Source of the DNA: JBOFSQ01 sp051651625 | GTDB lineage: Bacteria; Planctomycetota; Planctomycetia; Pirellulales; Thermoguttaceae | DNA: 40,836 bases | Assembly: GCA_051651625.1 (NCBI GenBank) | Contig: JBOFSQ010000045.1 | Location: 1-40,836 of the forward strand | Direction of reading: 5' to 3' | Part shown: positions 39,134 to 40,836 of the stretch, one piece after another | Numbering within the stretch: the first letter of the stretch is position 1 | How the letters are laid out: each line of letters opens with the position of its first letter | Notes under the pieces: generated by a model | Database searches by the model: none | Seen by the model: only the letters and a program-made list of their open reading frames with translations | What the model was told of the DNA's origin: nothing | Position numbers and translations under genes: made by a program

Positions 39134-39588
39134 AGTTCAAGCGTTAACCGGAAGTTGCGTCCGGTCTGGAGCGGCGAGAATGCGTCGAGGATTTTGGCGA
39201 GGAGCGTTTCTGCGAGAAGCTCCGTCGAGGCGTTGACGACCTGCAACAACTCGATGCGTTCGGCGTCAAACCGCTGCGGTTGATGGCCAGCAACGGTGAC
39301 GATAACATAACTGTCGTCGTTGCGGCAAGTCATTGCGTAGTGTTCGCGTGGCAGGAGAACGCGGCCATTCCACGCGGCGAGAAGTTTCCGCAAGATCGTG
39401 TCTGCGTGGTGAAAGTCGATGACAAGACCGTTTGCATCGAGCGGCGCAGCAACAGTGAGCACGACGCGAAACGTGTGCTCGTGCAGTGCCTCAACGTTTG
39501 TCTCACTCATCGCAACGAAATGATGCGCGGTGAAGACGAGGTTGTCGGCGTCGAGTCGAATTGCGTGTGATGTTGGCAACGGTTTCAC
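39094..39588 (-). CDS. PTPS/QueD-family protein (6-pyruvoyltetrahydropterin synthase fold)
   Basis: A 164-residue member of the QueD/PTPS family, which converts dihydroneopterin triphosphate in queuosine, biopterin or folate routes. Zinc histidines are in F-T-A-H-H-F (H22/H23) and L-H36-E-H38. The usual catalytic cysteine four residues before the H-x-H pair is Val32, while Glu33 (E-x-x-H) is present, as in PTPS-III proteins that replace FolB in folate synthesis. The conserved late part reads I-V-D-F-H-H, then P-T/N-A-S-T-E-L-L-A with a His/Glu region. GTG 39588 is chosen because further upstream codons (TTG 39603 and 39627) lie in repeat F. The gene overlaps the ABC ATPase 3' end by 40 bases. 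Exact reaction uncertain. Confidence 0.85.
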   Translation of the reverse strand: MKPLPTSHAIRLDADNLVFTAHHFVAMSETNVEALHEHTFRVVLTVAAPLDANGLVIDFHHADTILRKLLAAWNGRVLLPREHYAMTCRNDDSYVIVTVAGHQPQRFDAERIELLQVVNASTELLAETLLAKILDAFSPLQTGRNFRLTLELQEVAGCWAIAES

Positions 39589-39594
39589 ACTTCG

Positions 39595-39695
39595 TATCCT
39601 CAAGACGGTTTGAATTTCCCGTACCAAAACGGTAGCGGCCCAGCGAGGACGCGGCGCGACGGAGGGCGAAGCCTACAATTAGACCCGTAACGGGT
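39595..39695 (-). repeat. Repeat F, copy 3
   Basis: A full-length copy on the minus strand: ACCCGTTACGGGT, TTGTAGGCTTCGCCCTCCG, a hairpin with one mismatch (GCGTCC-TCGCTG-GGCCGC), TACCGTTTTGGTACGGG and CGTCTTGAGGAT. It exactly fills the space from one base after the stop of the zinc-ribbon gene to 6 bases before the GTG start of the PTPS gene, where GAGGA in its end can act as ribosome-binding site. Confidence 0.8.
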
Positions 39696-40433
39696 CTATC
39701 CTCTGTCGAAGACATATCCTTCAGGCAGGAAGAGTAGCCGCGCGCAGGATGAGCAGGTGATCGGTTGTTGCTGCATCATTTGGGCGAGCTGATTGATTGC
39801 GAGTTGGTTGTTGCACTCGCCGCAGAACTTTTGTTGCGTGATTTCGGCCAGTAGAGATGTCTCGCCGCGCGTTTGCTGCAAACGTATGTAGATGTCGCGG
39901 AATGGACGCGGCAAGTTCGGCTCTTCACCGCGAAGCTCGCCAGTGACGCGGACGATGTCTTCCTCGATTGACGGTTTTTCCGCTTCGCCCTGTTTGACGA
40001 GAGTATCGCGGCGTGCGGTCTCTTGACGCAACTCTTCTTCAACCGCTTTGACACGCGGCAGAAACGTCTCGGCGGCCTCCATCGCTTCGAGAACGGCGTC
40101 GGCCATTGTGGCGTTGGTCGCTTCGTCGTGGGCGATTTGCGACTGGAGAGCCTGATATTCTTTGTTGGTTTTGGCCTCGTTCAACTGCTGTTTACGTTTC
40201 GCAATCGACTGTTCGGCGGCGACCATTTGGCGTTCTTTGTCTTTGGCGTTGAGAACGAGGTTTTGGTGTTCAGCCGTGAGGGCGGCGCGTTGTTTTTCGA
40301 GCTGTGCGACTTTGGCGTTTTGCGCCGCGACGAGACGTGGCCATTTTGCCAGTCGCCCTTGCAGGTCGCCGAGTTGAGTCTGTAAACGGTGGAGCGTCCG
40401 CAGAACGGACATCAGTGAATCGTAGCTTGGCAT
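39696..40433 (-). CDS. Coiled-coil protein with C4 zinc ribbon (CT398/CdsZ-like)
   Basis: A 245-residue protein of the CT398-like family. Residues about 5-180 form two long antiparallel coiled-coil helices (repeated Q/E/K/A/L heptads, with T-N-K-E-Y-Q-A-L near 90). The C-terminal zinc ribbon has C204-G-E-C207 and C227-S-S-C230, ending L-F-L-P-E-G-Y. Family members in chlamydiae bind sigma factors or secretion parts; in other bacteria the role is mostly unknown. It may be an adaptor in nucleic-acid or protein complexes. The stop codon directly adjoins repeat F copy 3. The start is ATG 40433; no strong ribosome-binding site is seen. The PTPS gene follows on the same strand. Confidence 0.9.
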   Translation of the reverse strand: MPSYDSLMSVLRTLHRLQTQLGDLQGRLAKWPRLVAAQNAKVAQLEKQRAALTAEHQNLVLNAKDKERQMVAAEQSIAKRKQQLNEAKTNKEYQALQSQIAHDEATNATMADAVLEAMEAAETFLPRVKAVEEELRQETARRDTLVKQGEAEKPSIEEDIVRVTGELRGEEPNLPRPFRDIYIRLQQTRGETSLLAEITQQKFCGECNNQLAINQLAQMMQQQPITCSSCARLLFLPEGYVFDRG

Positions 40434-40559
40434 AGGTGGAACTGGTACGCAATTCTATTGGTGAACGTTGTTCAACGAGAACGAGAGCAGCCATTCTAGC
40501 CGAAACATCAGCAAGTTCTAGGGGTGCGGAAAAGCTGGAGCGTCAATGTGGCAACAATC

Positions 40560-40585
40560 TGGCGCTAAGCGTAAGCGAGTGAAGT
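40560..40585. repeat. Partial repeat A
   Basis: GCTAAGCGTAAGCGAGTGAA is a degenerate A unit. The rest of 40434-40648 shows no recognisable feature. Confidence 0.5.
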
Positions 40586-40648
40586 GTAACGCATAGCCGT
40601 GTACAATCGTTACAGGGCCACGCATGGCGTTTGTTTAGCAATTTGGGC

Positions 40649-40676
40649 TTGACACGCCTTATTCATCAAGTACACT
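40649..40676 (+). promoter_or_regulatory. Promoter of the truncated gene at the window end
   Basis: Perfect TTGACA (40649-40654), 16 bases, TACACT (40671-40676, four of six). The distance from -10 box to the chosen ATG (62 bases) is close to that in the first DUF1559 gene (57 bases). Confidence 0.6.
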
Positions 40677-40738
40677 GTAGGAGTCTTTTTGTGTTTGCTT
40701 GGGTTGTGAACAACTGGTTCGTGTTTCTGTGGAGCTAT

Positions 40739-40836
40739 ATGTTGGCTTCGTTTTTAGCGACAACAAGTGACCTCGTGGGTGTTCCCTCTTCTTTTGTTAA
40801 GCTGGAAAAGCTGGGTAAACGGGGGGGGGGGGGGGG
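40739..40836 (+). CDS. Truncated 5' end of a gene carrying a G-tract
   Basis: The frame from ATG 40739 is open to the window end (32 codons): MLASFLATTSDLVGVPSSFV then KLEKLGKR and a run of Gly. GGAG lies 4 bases before the ATG, and a promoter is at 40649. In-frame GTG 40691, with AGGAG upstream, is an alternative start that would add 16 residues but leaves almost no leader. The G-run starts at coding base 83, against base 81 in the DUF1559 gene at 181. From this parallel I infer that it may be another prepilin-type DUF1559 gene; the diagnostic part is beyond the edge. Short and incomplete, so uncertain. Confidence 0.4.
   Translation, partial: MLASFLATTSDLVGVPSSFVKLEKLGKRGGGG
40821..40836 (+). 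repeat. G-tract of at least 16 at the window end
   Basis: The sequence ends in 16 consecutive G. The true length is unknown because the window stops inside the run. It may be a real hypervariable tract that stopped assembly, or partly an assembly artefact. Confidence 0.85.

Overview
The window looks like a chromosomal contig from a planctomycete, probably a host- or sediment-associated relative of the Pirellulales/Thermoguttaceae. Supporting signs are two DUF1559 proteins with prepilin-like N-termini paired with small transthyretin-like lipoproteins, a signal peptidase I with a very large insertion, very large secreted proteins found mainly in this phylum, an McsA/McsB pair, and long intergenic tracts of dispersed palindromic repeats. 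Taxonomy is inferred from protein families only; there is no rRNA gene here.

Layout. Bases 1-4546 (+) form one operon: promoter, DUF1559, lipoprotein, DUF1559, lipoprotein, alpha/beta hydrolase. Bases 4683-11801 (-) hold one 2372-residue envelope protein that appears to be two related proteins joined head to tail. Then come mcsA and mcsB (+), tRNA-Ser(CGA), an isochorismatase-family hydrolase, cysS, a UDP-glucuronate decarboxylase-like SDR, a 60-residue basic protein with an MBL-fold hydrolase, and a PilM/PilN-like protein. A ferredoxin-ASKHA protein (-) is divergent from a Gfo/Idh/MocA oxidoreductase (+). These are followed by a sodium:solute symporter, signal peptidase I and ilvD (+). On the minus strand lie an acetyl-xylan-esterase-like hydrolase, a secretin-N-domain-like repeat protein with a 96-residue zinc-ribbon protein behind it, and rarA. 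An orphan metal-type ABC ATPase (+), a PTPS/QueD-family protein and a coiled-coil C4 zinc-ribbon protein (-) finish the window, with the start of a truncated gene at the right edge.

Most genes are housekeeping or envelope genes without a single shared pathway. The unusual layer is the repeats. At least seven dispersed families (called A-G here) fill nearly every intergenic gap over about 100 bp. Several have entered genes in frame. A 234-bp element sits in the secretin-like gene between 15-bp near-identical direct repeats and has inverted CGTTCAC-type ends. A fragment of the same element puts the same 14-residue peptide into the giant protein. A second family (C) adds about 40 residues elsewhere in the giant protein. 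Family A supplies the last codons and stop of rarA and of the symporter gene. Family F lies directly before the starts of two genes and near a third, like a mobile leader.

The other notable signal is a pair of long G-tracts, G12 in the first DUF1559 gene and at least G16 at the right window end. Both begin about 80 bases into a coding frame behind similar promoters, which suggests slipped-strand on/off switching of pilin-like surface proteins. Clear promoters here share a TTGNCN-like -35 and a TANNNT -10, usually with a 16-bp spacer.
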